Source: Amborella trichopoda
Lineage: Eukaryota; Streptophyta; Magnoliopsida; Amborellales; Amborellaceae
DNA: 64,000 nucleotides
Assembly (NCBI RefSeq): GCF_000471905.2
Contig: NW_006499603.1
Location: forward strand, 5,958,060 to 6,022,059
Direction of reading: 5' to 3'
This document shows positions 42,038-53,303 of the stretch, one piece after another. Below the pieces are notes generated by a model that saw only the letters and a program-made list of their open reading frames with translations, was not told the DNA's origin and did no database searches. How positions within the stretch are numbered: the stretch's first letter is position 1; each line of letters opens with the position of its first letter. Made by a program: the position numbers and the translations under genes.

Positions 42038-45000
42038 ATTACCCCTTCATCGGTTCACTCTTGCTTGGTTAGCATCACCTTTTACTTTCTGCACTATATT
42101 TCATGGCATCTGGGTTGTTCAACCCGTTCATCCGAGTTGGGGATTTTCTAATCCCCACACTCGGGACCATCCCAGGGATGTGAGCTTCTCAAGCCTCGCT
42201 CCCCACACTCCTCTTGAGTCAGGACTCACAGTTTGGCTCCAGGTTCTCTCCTGGGTTGGTGCAAGAAGGGACTTGAATGTCCTTAGCTCCCCACTTCCTA
42301 GCCCTGATGGACCCTCCACCAAGTGCCTTCGCACTGATGCACACATGCCACCACACACAGCATGCACCCTGCTACTGGCAAGTCCCTTGTCGATCATATT
42401 ACTGAGGAGTGCCGAAAGGCTGCCCTGTCCGCTTTCACGAATGGAAAGCAGGTTGCCATTGCTTCTGCGGGTCGCCGCAAGGCCACTACGCATACTTATT
42501 CACCACCGTGAATCTCTATGCCCCGAGGCTCGACAAACAGAGGCAGATATCTAGCAGCCTCCACCTCTCGCACACACCTTAAGGCTCTTGGTCTGACCAC
42601 TCGAGCCACACCTCGGGGCACCTTGCATGCGACCTTGAGTTTGCGTTCAAGGCTAGGCCTTCTCAAGCCGAACCCTACACGCATCATGCATCTTCATTCC
42701 ACAACTCGAGGCAGCACCAATTCTGTGCTTGCTCGAGCACACGAGGGTCGACTGCGTCGTCCTCCCTCTCAGCACACACAGCTTCACCCTGTGAGAGATA
42801 AGCTCCTGCCCGGTCCAACATAGACAAAAGCTCATGGGTCTCGGCCTCCTAAGGTCGAATCGGTTGACTGAGCCCAGCTTGACCCCCAAGTCTCCTCGAC
42901 GACTAACTCTAAAGTTGCACATGCACTAACTTTGCAGGTTCCTCCCCGCTCTCGACTCAGGCGGAGTCACAAGCTAGATCCTTCTTCTGTCACCCTTCCT
43001 TCATCAGGCAAACATCTCGAGACCTGTTACACAAAGGTTTTCCCTAAGAGTATAATCTTGAGCCAGCCACCTCAGGTCAGCCATGCACTTGGACCTCACA
43101 AAAGAATTCGGGGCAAAGGCCTGATGGTAAAAAGAAGCCTTCAGTCTCCAAGACAGCAATCCAAATTGCCCTCTGTCCTGGGGCCTCACTCTCTGCTCCA
43201 GTTGATGGACACAGCCCTCGCGTACTCAAGAAAGACGGGGCAGTCCAAGTCCCAGGCTCGACTCTGGACTAAAATCTATTACAGTCTTAGGATCAAGCAG
43301 AAGAGAGGCATGCAGCTCCTGACTAGAGAGGCTCCCAAGGCAGTTGAGGTTACCACCCTTGATGACCTCCTGCATCACAATCCCTTCTTCCCTCTTCAGA
43401 TTCCAAAACCTAAGCGAGAAGTCCGAGATTGCTCTGTGGTCACCATCACAGCAAAAGACCAAGCTGCCAAGAAATCACTATCCCAAGATCGTCAAGAACT
43501 GGTCCTCACACGGTCGGCGTACAAGGCTCAAGTCCAGTCGGGGCATGCTGAGCCCTTACAAATTGACTTGCTACGTATGACTTGCCAACCCCCACAGTCC
43601 ACTACTCCACCTAGCTCTGACCGTCAAGAAGAAACGGTCAGCGTCATGGTGATCAACAAGCCAGATGACTCCCAAGAAGAGCAAATGAACAAGTTCGAGG
43701 TGATGATGCAGTCCATCCTCGAATAGATGGATCGCTTGGAGGCCTCCGAGACCCTTGTGTCTCCTCCTCACCATGAGGCCAACTCCTAGCTTGGAGAAGA
43801 CATAGCTCTCGAGCAAGCTCCCCCGCCGGCCTCCCAAGATAGCTCTACTCTCTGCATGGTCTCACAAACCGACATAGATGCCATGGTGATCCACAATCTA
43901 ATGAATAAGGTCTCAGGCATGCAAGAGGCACCACTTTACCAAAGGCCGTACCCCTCATATATCGACCAGGTGTCCTTTCCTTCGAAGTATCATAAAGGGA
44001 AGCTCCCCTCCATTCAACGGCACTACTCCCCGCACCAGCATACCACTCACTTGCAAGCTGCTTGTCGAGAGACCGCAACTGACGGGCGACGACTCCTCCA
44101 TCATTTCATCAAAACTCTCAAAGGGCCAGCCTTCTAGTGGTATGCTCGACTACCTCCAAGCTCGGTACACACAAGGCAAGAAATGGAGCAGTTGTTTTAC
44201 CAGCGCTTCTATGAAGTCTAGAGAAACATGGAAATCATCGATCTCCTCACTCTGACTCAAGACCCTGGTGAGCCAGTCAATAATTTCATCGCTCGATGGA
44301 GAGAGTTGACAACCTCTGAAAGAGAAGTAGTTCAGACTTGCATAAAAAATATGCTTCCCGAGATCGCCTTGCATGTTGAGGCCTCCAACCCACTCTCCAT
44401 GCTAGAACTCATCTCTAAAGCAGTTCGTATAGAAGGTCTATCCAAGCACCATGGTGGATCTCCTCAACAGCCCTCTAGCTAAGGAAACAACCGGGGAAAT
44501 CGGAATTCTCTCTCCAACAATCAGGGCAACCAGCAAAAAGTGGTGATTAGTGCGGCCGTCATCGTGACTGACACTAAGAAAGCCGCCCCTCAAACTTTGG
44601 ACCTCTCCAAGGCATGGACACCTCAGGCTGGAGCCAAGCAGCAGCAGTCCTATGACAAAGTCCCGCCCCCTAAGAATATAAAACGAAGTGACTACTAGAT
44701 CCAATACCATAACAAGGTGTACCCCTTCGAGAAGGAGTGGGTTCCTACGCTGCTTTGATTACAACTAGAGCAAAACATGATCCAGCTGCCGAAGGTCAAC
44801 ACCCCAGAACAACCTTGATAGGAGAAAAAGGAGAGGTAATGCGCCTATCACATGAGAGTAGGCCACCCCACTCAAGAGTGTTATACACTCAAAGATGTTA
44901 TCAAAGCCCTTATTAACAAGGGTTAGATAAAGCTCGAAGAGCTAAAGAAAGCATTCGAGGCAACTACAACTTCCCACATAGTGACAATCCAAGAGGATGA

Positions 45001-45630
45001 TGAGGCATCCGTTGTCCTTCATTCCCTATTCTCGATGATGCTCGAAGAAGGTCTCATCACGCCAAGGTCGACAAGACAGCCCAAGTTCCTGCCCCCAGGA
45101 ACTGAGATTCTCTGGTGTCCATATCATCTGGTACGAGGCCATGACCTAAGCGAATGTACTAGTTTCCACCAGCTCTTAGCAAAAAAGATGCAACAGCACT
45201 AAGAAGTTCATTGTAATCCAGAAGGACTCAAATCCCTGCCCAACCAGTGCAAGAAGACCTCCCGACACAAGCCCAGGGAAGTGCTAAGCTAGCCCTTTGC
45301 AAGCCCTCTTCGAGGTGATTCTCCAACAGGGTCTCGTCACTCTCAAGCCCACCATTCAACCTAGGCGTCTTGCCCAGGGCATAGAAAGTCTTTGGTGCCC
45401 ATATCACCAGGTATGGGGTCATGAGCTCGCAGAATGCTTTGGGTTCGTAGCTATACTTACCGAGAAGGTACAAAAAGGCCACATTGTTTGTGCCATTCTT
45501 CTTGAACACTCCCAAGCCTTCGCTTCCATCAAAGAGGAAATCCCACTACGGGTCCCCTATGAGCCTACACTAGACCCTTCAGAGCCCGTCGACTTCTCAG
45601 CCCTGAGAAGTCTACCATGGATGAAGTAGG
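42038..45630 (+). pseudogene. Element C leader and gag, one frame with stops
   Basis: From 42518 to 45202 the segments with gag similarity all lie in the same frame, broken only by stops, mostly TAG. Order: Arg/Thr/His-rich extension (MPRGSTNRGRYLAASTSR), basic region (SRLRRSHKLDPSSVTLP), LLQLMDTALAYSRKTGQSKS, ETVSVMVINKPDDSQEEQMN, and YQRPYPSYIDQVSFPSKYHK. The gag core follows with NMEIIDLLTLTQDPGEPVNN and LHVEASNPLSMLELISKAV (44228-44482), then CHHC knuckles CAYHMRVGHPTQEC (about 44840) and CPYHLVRGHDLSEC (about 45120). Another knuckle module with CPYHQVWGHELAEC follows in a new frame (45297-45629). The leader at 42038-42517 has no assigned function. Confidence 0.8.
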
Positions 45631-47760
45631 CTCAAGTCCTTGAAGCGTGAGGTAGTCTGTCAAGCCGAGGCTACTCATTAGCTTGATAGGATGAACAATT
45701 CACCACCCAAGGGTGATAAAACACCCCCTACACACGTCCAATTCTGGCGACAATGTAAAAAGCTGCCCAGAACATTCTAACCATTGTGTTTCCTTCTTCT
45801 CTTTTGATAACCAAAAGACCATCAAAGTCCCCTAACCCGTCTGCAATCTACCAGCAACCTAAAAATGACTGGAAGATCACTAGAACTTCGACAGAGTACC
45901 ACTGCAACCCTCACAGTTGCGTCAGAAATCCACCAAGAAGCTCATGGTGACTCAGAAGGACACCCTCAAGTCCTTGCTCCACCAATGTAAGAAGACCACC
46001 CGACACAAGCCCAAGGAAGTGCTGAGCTAGAACCTCTGTACTTCGAGGCAATGCTCCAACAGCGTCTCGCCACTCCCAAGCCCGTCAGGTAACTTAGGCA
46101 TCTTGTCGAGGGCATAGAACATCTTTGGTGCCCATATCACCAGGTATGGGGTCATGAGCTCGTAGAATGCTCTGGGTTCAAAGCAATAGCTGTCGAGAAG
46201 GCATAGGAAGGCCACATTGTTTGTGTCAATCTCCCTGAACACTCCCAAGCCTTCGCTCCCTTTTAAGAGGAAATCCCACTACGAGTCCCCTATGAGCCTA
46301 CACTAGACCCTTCAGAGCCCTTGACTTCTCAGCCTTGAGAAGTCTACCATGGATGAAGTAGGCTCAAGTCCCTGAAGCGTGAGGTAGTCTGTCATGCCGA
46401 GGCTGCTCATTACCTCGATAGGATGAACCAATCACCACCCAAGGGTGATAAAACACCCCCTACACACGTTCAATTCTGGTGAATATGTAAAAAGCTGCCC
46501 AGGACATTCTAACCGTTGTGTTTCCTTCTTCTCTTCTGATAACCAGAAGACCGTCAAACCCCTAACCCGTCTGCAATCTACCAGCAACATAAAAATGACT
46601 GGAAGATCACTAGAACTTCGACAGAGTACCATTGCAACCCTCACAGTTGCGTCAGAAATGCACCAAGAAGTTCATGGTGACTCAGAAGGACACCCTCAAG
46701 TCCCTGCTCCACCAGTGTAAGAAGACCACCGGACACAAGCCCAGGGAAGTGCTGAGCTAGAACCTTTGTACTTCGAGGCAATGCTCCAATAGCGTCTCGC
46801 CACTCCCAAGCCCGTTAGGTAACCTAGGCATCTTGTCGAGGGCATAGAACATCTTTGGTGCTCATATCACTAGGTATGGGGTCATGAGTTTGTAGAATGC
46901 CCTGGGTTCAAAGCAATAGCTGTCGAGAAGGCATAGGAAGGCCACATTGTTTGTGTCATTCTCCCTGAACACTCTCAAGCCTTCGCTCCCTTTTAAGAGG
47001 AAATCCCACTACGAGTCCCCTATGACCCTACACTAGACCCTTCAGAGCCCTCGACTTCTCAGCCCTGGGAAGTCCGCCATGGACGAAGTAGGCTCAAGTC
47101 CCTAAAGCGTGAGTCAGTCCACCAAGCTGAGGCTACTCATCAGCTCGAACAAACCAAGTACTGTCCAGGGGGTCAAGAAGGAGACGAGCGTCGAGGTCGG
47201 CTCGCTAAAGGAACCATATTCCTCAACCACCAGTCGAAGAAGAATTTTTTAAGCCCCTTTCTCCATTGAAGACCTTGCGAGACTTCATTCCAGGTGCATC
47301 TCGCCTTATCTCTTCGTTCGATAAGGTGGACGTCCTGAGTCATCAACTGCACAGAACTTATCCAATATGGGTAACGACATTAAAAGCACCCCACAACAGT
47401 CAGAGCCGAAGCAAGACCTAAAACACCCCCTGCACACGTCTTATTCTGGTGACGACGTAAAAAGCTGCCGAGGACATTCTAACCACTACATTCCTTCTTC
47501 TCTTCTGATAAGCAAAAGACCGTCAAAGTCCTCTGACCCATCTATAATCTACCAGCAACAGAAAAACGACCAGAAGATCACTAGAACTCCATTGCGACCC
47601 TCGCGGTTTTGCCAGAAATCCATGAAGAAGTCCCTACACACACTGGAAATAGCTTCAATGGCTATTGTTCCTCACAAGAAAAGTCTCGGTGAAGCCCTGA
47701 GAAGCCCTGTTTCTTGCTTAGAAGGTCCCAGCACTCTCTGAAAACATCTGTAAGCACGTT
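45236..47760 (+). repeat. Threefold tandem repeat of gag tail plus antisense-ORF end
   Basis: Anchors gcaagaagacctcccgacac (45250), gtaagaagaccacccgacac (45988) and gtaagaagaccaccggacac (46718) mark units of 738 and 730 bp. Each unit runs from a CHHC knuckle module of gag into the sequence ctgcccaggacattctaacc and onward to the N-terminal side of the antisense ORF. Units 1 and 2 share a deletion of roughly 260 bp that unit 3 lacks (47130-47400, including the gag-tail frame with NDIKSTPQQSEPKQDLKHPL). So unit 3 keeps the older structure, and unit 1 or 2 copied the other. Confidence 0.85.
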
Positions 47761-47932
47761 GCGAAGATTCGCAACCTGCTCAAGCTCACCGAAAATCTCT
47801 TGAAGGCCTGTGTACTGCGGGTCTTGACAGAAAACTCTTACCGGATGGAAGCTTGAGCTCTCTCTCTCTAAAAACTATTACCTTTTGATAAAACAGTAAA
47901 ATGGTGTTTTACCCCTTTTATACCCAGCAATG
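47462..47932 (-). pseudogene. N-terminal remnant and TATA of antisense ORF, element C
   Basis: Collinear with 12640-13050 of element A on the minus strand: TATAAAAGGGG at 47926-47932, a GA-rich leader (47860-47880), then a decayed first-exon-like region. The PMD-like, acidic and coiled-coil parts are gone; gag-tail sequence follows directly on the other side of the junction near 47462. Confidence 0.6.
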
Positions 47933-50900
47933 CCATGAGGTGCCACTCACAAAGTTTGAAATGACGCTCCAAGTCCTTATCTTCAGACGACGATAGGTCC
48001 AGGCTGGGGCGGGTCTCAAGCTCGAGGCCAGAATGCAATCGATTGTTGCTTGTGCCTCATTATCCCTTTGTTACAGCTATGCCCTATCGCCGCATGCTCC
48101 ATCGAGAGGTTATCGTCGTGCGATTTGTAAGAGAGCTATCATCGTGTGCCTCTCAAGGAGTTAACGTCGTATGCCTCACTAGGAGCTAACGTCGCGTGCC
48201 TCACCAGGAGCTATCGCCACACCCTCTATCATGGTGCTATCGTCGTGCGCTTCACTAAGAGCCTAACGCTGTGTGTGCTTCATCAAGGGCCTAATGCCAC
48301 ATGCCTCACCCAAAACTTAGCGACGTGCGCATGCTGCACTCCCATCTGGATCATCGTTATACATTCCCAAGAGTTCATTCCCTGCATCGCAGTCCTCACT
48401 CCTTAGGGACTCGAGTCCCCAATTACGGCTCTATTCCCCACGGAGTCACATTCCCTTGCCACCTAAATGGTCTAGGTGCACGACCCTAAACTGTACGGTC
48501 CAAACTATATGACCTTAAACTATAGTGGAGGGCTAGTTGCACTACCTTAAACTGCACAGTCCTCGTTGTATGACTCTAAACTGCATAACCATGGTCCAGC
48601 TGTATGACCTTAAACTGTAGTGCACGTCCTGGCCGCATGACGTTAAAAGGCTTAGCATCATTGTCCAAACTATATGACCTTAAACTGTAGCAGAGGTCTA
48701 GTTGCACGACCTTAAACTGCATGGTCCTAGTTACAGGACTTTAAACTGCACAACCATGGTCCAAGCGACAAGACCTTAAAACTGTATAGCACGTCCCTGT
48801 AGTAATTGCTAAATTGACGTGACAAATAGCCCATGCCCCATGAATTTTAATTTGTTAAATGGACACACCTCCCTCATCCCTAGTAGGAGTCACGTCCGTA
48901 TAACGGCCCATCATCCCCCATGGAGTTAGGGTCATTCTTATCTCTCCAATCCCTCGTAGGGTTGCACTTGTGCTCTGGCCTATCATTCTCAGTGGACTTA
49001 CATGCATACTATTGCTCATTATCCCCGTGGAGTCATGCTTACCCCTTCAATCCCCTTGGGTTAGTCATGCACCAAGCCATGCTAACCTCAGTAGTTGGGT
49101 TACTTTCCCACGAGCCATGGAGTTCTATCTTTTACCGTAGGGGGTCATACTTGTCCCCTAATGCCCAGTGAAGTCCACTTCTTCATCTAAACCTCTCGCC
49201 AGTTTTAACAATTTTTATCCCCAAGGGAGTCTGATTGCTATCCACATACCTATCCCCCGTGGAGCGTCACCTACATGGTAATCCACGCAATGGTCCATGA
49301 TGCATGACCTTAAACTGCACAGCCATGATCTAGGTGCACGACCCTAAACTGCACGGTCCAAACAATAAGACCTTAAACTATAGCGAAAGTTTAGTTGCAC
49401 GACCTTAAACTACATGGTCCTAGTTGCATGACTTTAAATTGCATAACCACGATCTAAGATTTATGACCTTAAATAATAGTGTATGTCTTGGCCACATGAC
49501 GTTAAAATTCTTTGAGCAGGTCCCAAAGGCATGATCTTCAACATGCCCTCACATATGCGCACACCCCCTTTACGTGAATCTTCATGCACACCTTCCCTAA
49601 CTGAACCATCCATGTGCTCACACCACCTTCATAAATTCCCCATTGAATCCATTCACTTCACTACCATCATCCATCATTCCCCAGTGCGTCTCACCCATGC
49701 TCACAAAATGGTGAACCATCCCACCATCTATACTCATCAAAAGCTAGTGGGTCACCACTTTTCATTTTCCATTCATACATCTTCCATCCTTCACAGGGAG
49801 CCTCGTGCCATCTCCCCAAAGTGAGTCAAATCACCACCATACTCACCCCATGGCCTCTACAAACTGCCATCCATCTCCACTATGGTCCAGCTGTATGACC
49901 TTAAACTATAATGCACATCTTGGCTGCATGACGTTAAAAGGCTTCGCACAGGTCCCGAAGGCATGACCCTAAACACACCTTCACACAAAAAAAAAAGAAG
50001 AAAATAACGGGCATGGTGTATACCTGGACAAGGGAACGCCATGAGTAAAAATGATGGACGGGCATGGTCATGAAACCATGAGTAAAAGAGTTCTGTGAAA
50101 TAAAAACCCGGGCACGGTGAAAACCCTAAAAGGGCACTGTGAGCAAAAACAAATGAAAAGGGTAGACATGGCCACAAGGACATAAGTAAAGAGCCCGAAA
50201 ATAAAAGAGGTTGGTGAAAATCATATTTACGACACCACTTCCTCAGTCCAGGTGAAAAGCCGCAAAGGGCGCTTGGACCAATAAAGCAGGCTGATGCAAC
50301 ATCATCGTCTCAGCCGGCACCCAATAGCCAAATAGGCACAATTCTGGCTAATGAGGTCCACACAAAATCCTCAACTACCAGCATCCATTCACAATACAAA
50401 ATGGCTCACCCGGGAGTGATCTCTCACAATTCAACACCAAAATCAAAATGAGTCCCTGAGGGTACGAGCGATGAATAATAAATCCCTTAAAAAAAAAAAC
50501 GATTCCTTGAGGGTGCGAAAGATGAACAATAAATCCCTCAAAATGTTAAAGAAGCTCACGAAGGTAAGAAACTGACAAAGTCATGGCTGAACCTGCCAGA
50601 GATTTCAGGGTGATGCCTCACCATGAGGCTGCCTCGCCAAAATCCCTTTAGTCGACAGCCCAGACCTTCTGGACAGGCCAACAAAAGCCCCCGACTGGAC
50701 CCGACAGGATGGGACACACAGATGTACCCTGATTATCAAAAGCAAACCCGGTGTAGCAGTAAACAACACCGACCATAGCACTTAGCCGCCAGATAGGCCT
50801 GATTCTAACCAACGAGGTCCACACAAAATCCTCAACGGTAAGAATCAAAAATAGTCCTTTGAGGGTGAGGACTTCTACAAGATCCCTAAAAGTCTCTTCT

Positions 50901-51093
50901 CCCCTAAAGTATCCACGGATGGACCTGTACATTGCATCCAAACCTCTGAGAATTCTAGTTATAGCATTACGTGGATTTCTCCTTGGCATTCACGTAATCC
51001 AGTGGCTAGGAAAAAAAAGAAATAAAGCCAGAGGAAATTTTCAAATGTTTTCCTTATTTCTTCTCTCGAAGCAGAACATTGGGCGGGGCATGC
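47933..51093 (+). other. Element C repeat-rich 3' spacer and polypurine region
   Basis: Collinear with 13050-16196. It contains a 26-bp-type array (about 48080-48320, gagctatcgtcgtgcgcttc words), blocks of accttaaactgcat repeats (48470-48800 and 49300-49530), and unique-looking DNA. It ends in gggcggggcatgc directly before the 3' LTR, a likely polypurine primer site. No coding sequence was recognised. Confidence 0.7.
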
Positions 51094-53303
51094 TGTTTGA
51101 AGACATTTTTCAGCACCATGGGTCCCCGATGCGTAATAAAATAGAGAAGCCGGTCAACGAACGCCTGATAAATAGCTGATGGTCTCAGAATGGCCCCATA
51201 ACTGGTCAATATTTTCATAAGGACTCCAAAATTCTCCTATCAAGTTTTATCGCATTTGGACATGTCTAAGGTAGTACAAACTGAGAAACAATTTTGGAAG
51301 AATCAACCTCTAGCACCCTAAAATGGACCCCTATAACTAGAACCCTACTTTCCAAGCTTCAAACAACTATGGGACCACCGCCATTGTATCCAGAATGGTT
51401 GCAAACAGAGGTCAAATGTTAGCTTAAATGGACACTCCAAGAAGTTATGGGTAAAAGATCAAAATAGGAAGAGCCGCACACTATTCGCTTGTGGCCGCTC
51501 TGCAAGTAATCACCATTAAAGGCGCAGTCACAAACATTGACTTGCGACACTCATATCTCACCCGGCTGAGGTCGAATCATGCCCAAATTTTGTGAACGTA
51601 TTCTTCTCGTCAAGATGAGCATTTCAATATGTGGCACGCCGCGTGACGATGCTCGAGCATGAAGAAAAGCTAAAGAGAAGTTGCCAATCTGTGAATGAAG
51701 TTGAAGGAAAATCAACAGCGACAAGCCTCACTCGAGCGGCCAAACCACGTCACTCGTGAGCCCTATCGACGTGAAACCTACTGCATCGCGTGGATAAGGT
51801 CCATGGCTATCATTGGTAGAAACCCTGTGCATGATGAATAGTCGAAATTTCAGATTCGGGTCAAAACTTAAAACTTGTGAAATCTTCGTTTGGGTACGAA
51901 ATCGAGTTGCATTTGTTGCCACGTGACGACATGCTCAGTGTGATCCAGTGAAGAAACAACAGAAAAACATCAAGGAACGAGCACACTTTCAATCTGAAGT
52001 TCGCAAGATGCATCCAAATTTCAAGTCACATGATGGTGGCTTAAAAGCATGATCCATGGCTCGAAGTTGGTATCAAATCAATCGCCATATGGCAAAGCCG
52101 TGTGGCAAACAATCGCCATGTGGCAATGCCGTGCATGCCTCTTTCTTTTTTTTCTCCTCCTGTGGTATCACAGGTCGCGCATGGCGATGACAACGCCATG
52201 CGCAAGCTTCTTTCTTCTTCTTTTCGTTCATCTCTATCTCTCTGTGAGGTTCGTAGATGGCACTGCTCATCGCCATCCACAGATGTGTCCTTGAAATTTC
52301 AGCGAGGAGAACAAACGGTGGAACCTATTGCCGCCTGTAGGGATCTCCACCTATTGCGCGCCTATCGCAGACGTCGATGCCTATCGCCACCCGCGAAGGG
52401 CCACGGCATCACCTATCGTCATCTGCAGGCTTCTCTAGCGTGAAGGGTCGCCGACGATGCCTATCGCCGCCCGTGAAGGGTCGCGACGATGATTATTGTC
52501 ATCGGCATGCATCGTTCGGGAGCTCGGTGCCTATCGCCGTCCACAAGCTTCTTTCGTTAGCTCTGTGCCTATCGTCATCCACAGGATTCTCTTGTGTCCC
52601 ACGCCTATCGCCATGTGCTTCATATAGAGCTATCGTCGAGCGCTTCATAAGAGGCTATCGTCATGCACTTCACAAGAGGATATCGCCGCCCGCGAAGGGA
52701 TGTGCCTCAATCTCGTGTTGCCAACAGCGATGCCTAGTGTTGTCTGTAGCTCACTACTCACCCTCTAACCGCGAGCAGCAATGTTCAGCGCTATCCAAGG
52801 GTCGTGACACTATTGCTCCACGGCTGGGAGTGGCAATGCCTAATTTCGTCGGGATCCTCCCTCTTCATCGTCTCGCCCATTCTTTTCTTCTCTTTTCACA
52901 TCATTCTCGCTTGACTAAAGGGTAGACTCAATCTAGCATTGTTGTAGTAGTCTAGCTGTCGTGCAGTATTGCCATCATGCTGGTCTTGAGTAATGTGCCC
53001 ATCTTGCTGCCACACCAGATTTGAACAGTCATATCGGCCTCGGTTTCGAGTAGTACTGTCGTCGTGCGGGTCTTAAGTACCTTGCCCGTATTGCTACCAC
53101 TCTGAGTGGGTCACTGGTCCAGCTATCGTGCTAGTCTCATCCCCTTTATCAAGTTCTCTTTTCTTTTCTATCTTTCTTCAAACCTTCTTCTTCATTACCC
53201 CAACTTTCCATCTTCCCATGAATGTGCATTGCCCTAAGACAAGGGTGGGTCGTTCGGCCCACTTTTCTTGTAAGTTAACCATGATAGTATTGTACAGAAA
53301 ACA
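51094..53303 (+). mobile_element. Element C 3' LTR, internally deleted and truncated
   Basis: Begins TGTTTGAAGACATTTTT. At about 52085 it jumps from sequence matching 40048 to sequence matching about 40555. The ~510 bp that carries the promoter box and TATA is therefore missing, and a cgccatgtggcaa(a) motif is repeated at the junction. The GC-rich 36-bp array is kept (52370-52690). The LTR stops at 53303, about 290 bp before its expected end, and joins minus-strand gag. Confidence 0.8.

Larger units (their letters stand above)
39090..53303 (+). mobile_element. Tat-type LTR retrotransposon C (decayed)
   Basis: Plus strand: 5' LTR 39090-42014, primer site 42017-42036, long gag (42518-45202 and beyond), three ~735-bp tandem copies of the gag tail joined to antisense-ORF sequence (45236-47760), an antisense TATA region and spacer (47880-51093), and a 3' LTR starting at 51094 and truncated at 53303. 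Protease, RT, RNase H, integrase and most of the antisense ORF have been deleted. It sits inside a minus-strand Tat element: RT-linker sequence lies to its left, and gag, primer site and LTR of the same orientation to its right. The right junction is a deletion, so no target duplication can be checked. Confidence 0.8.
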
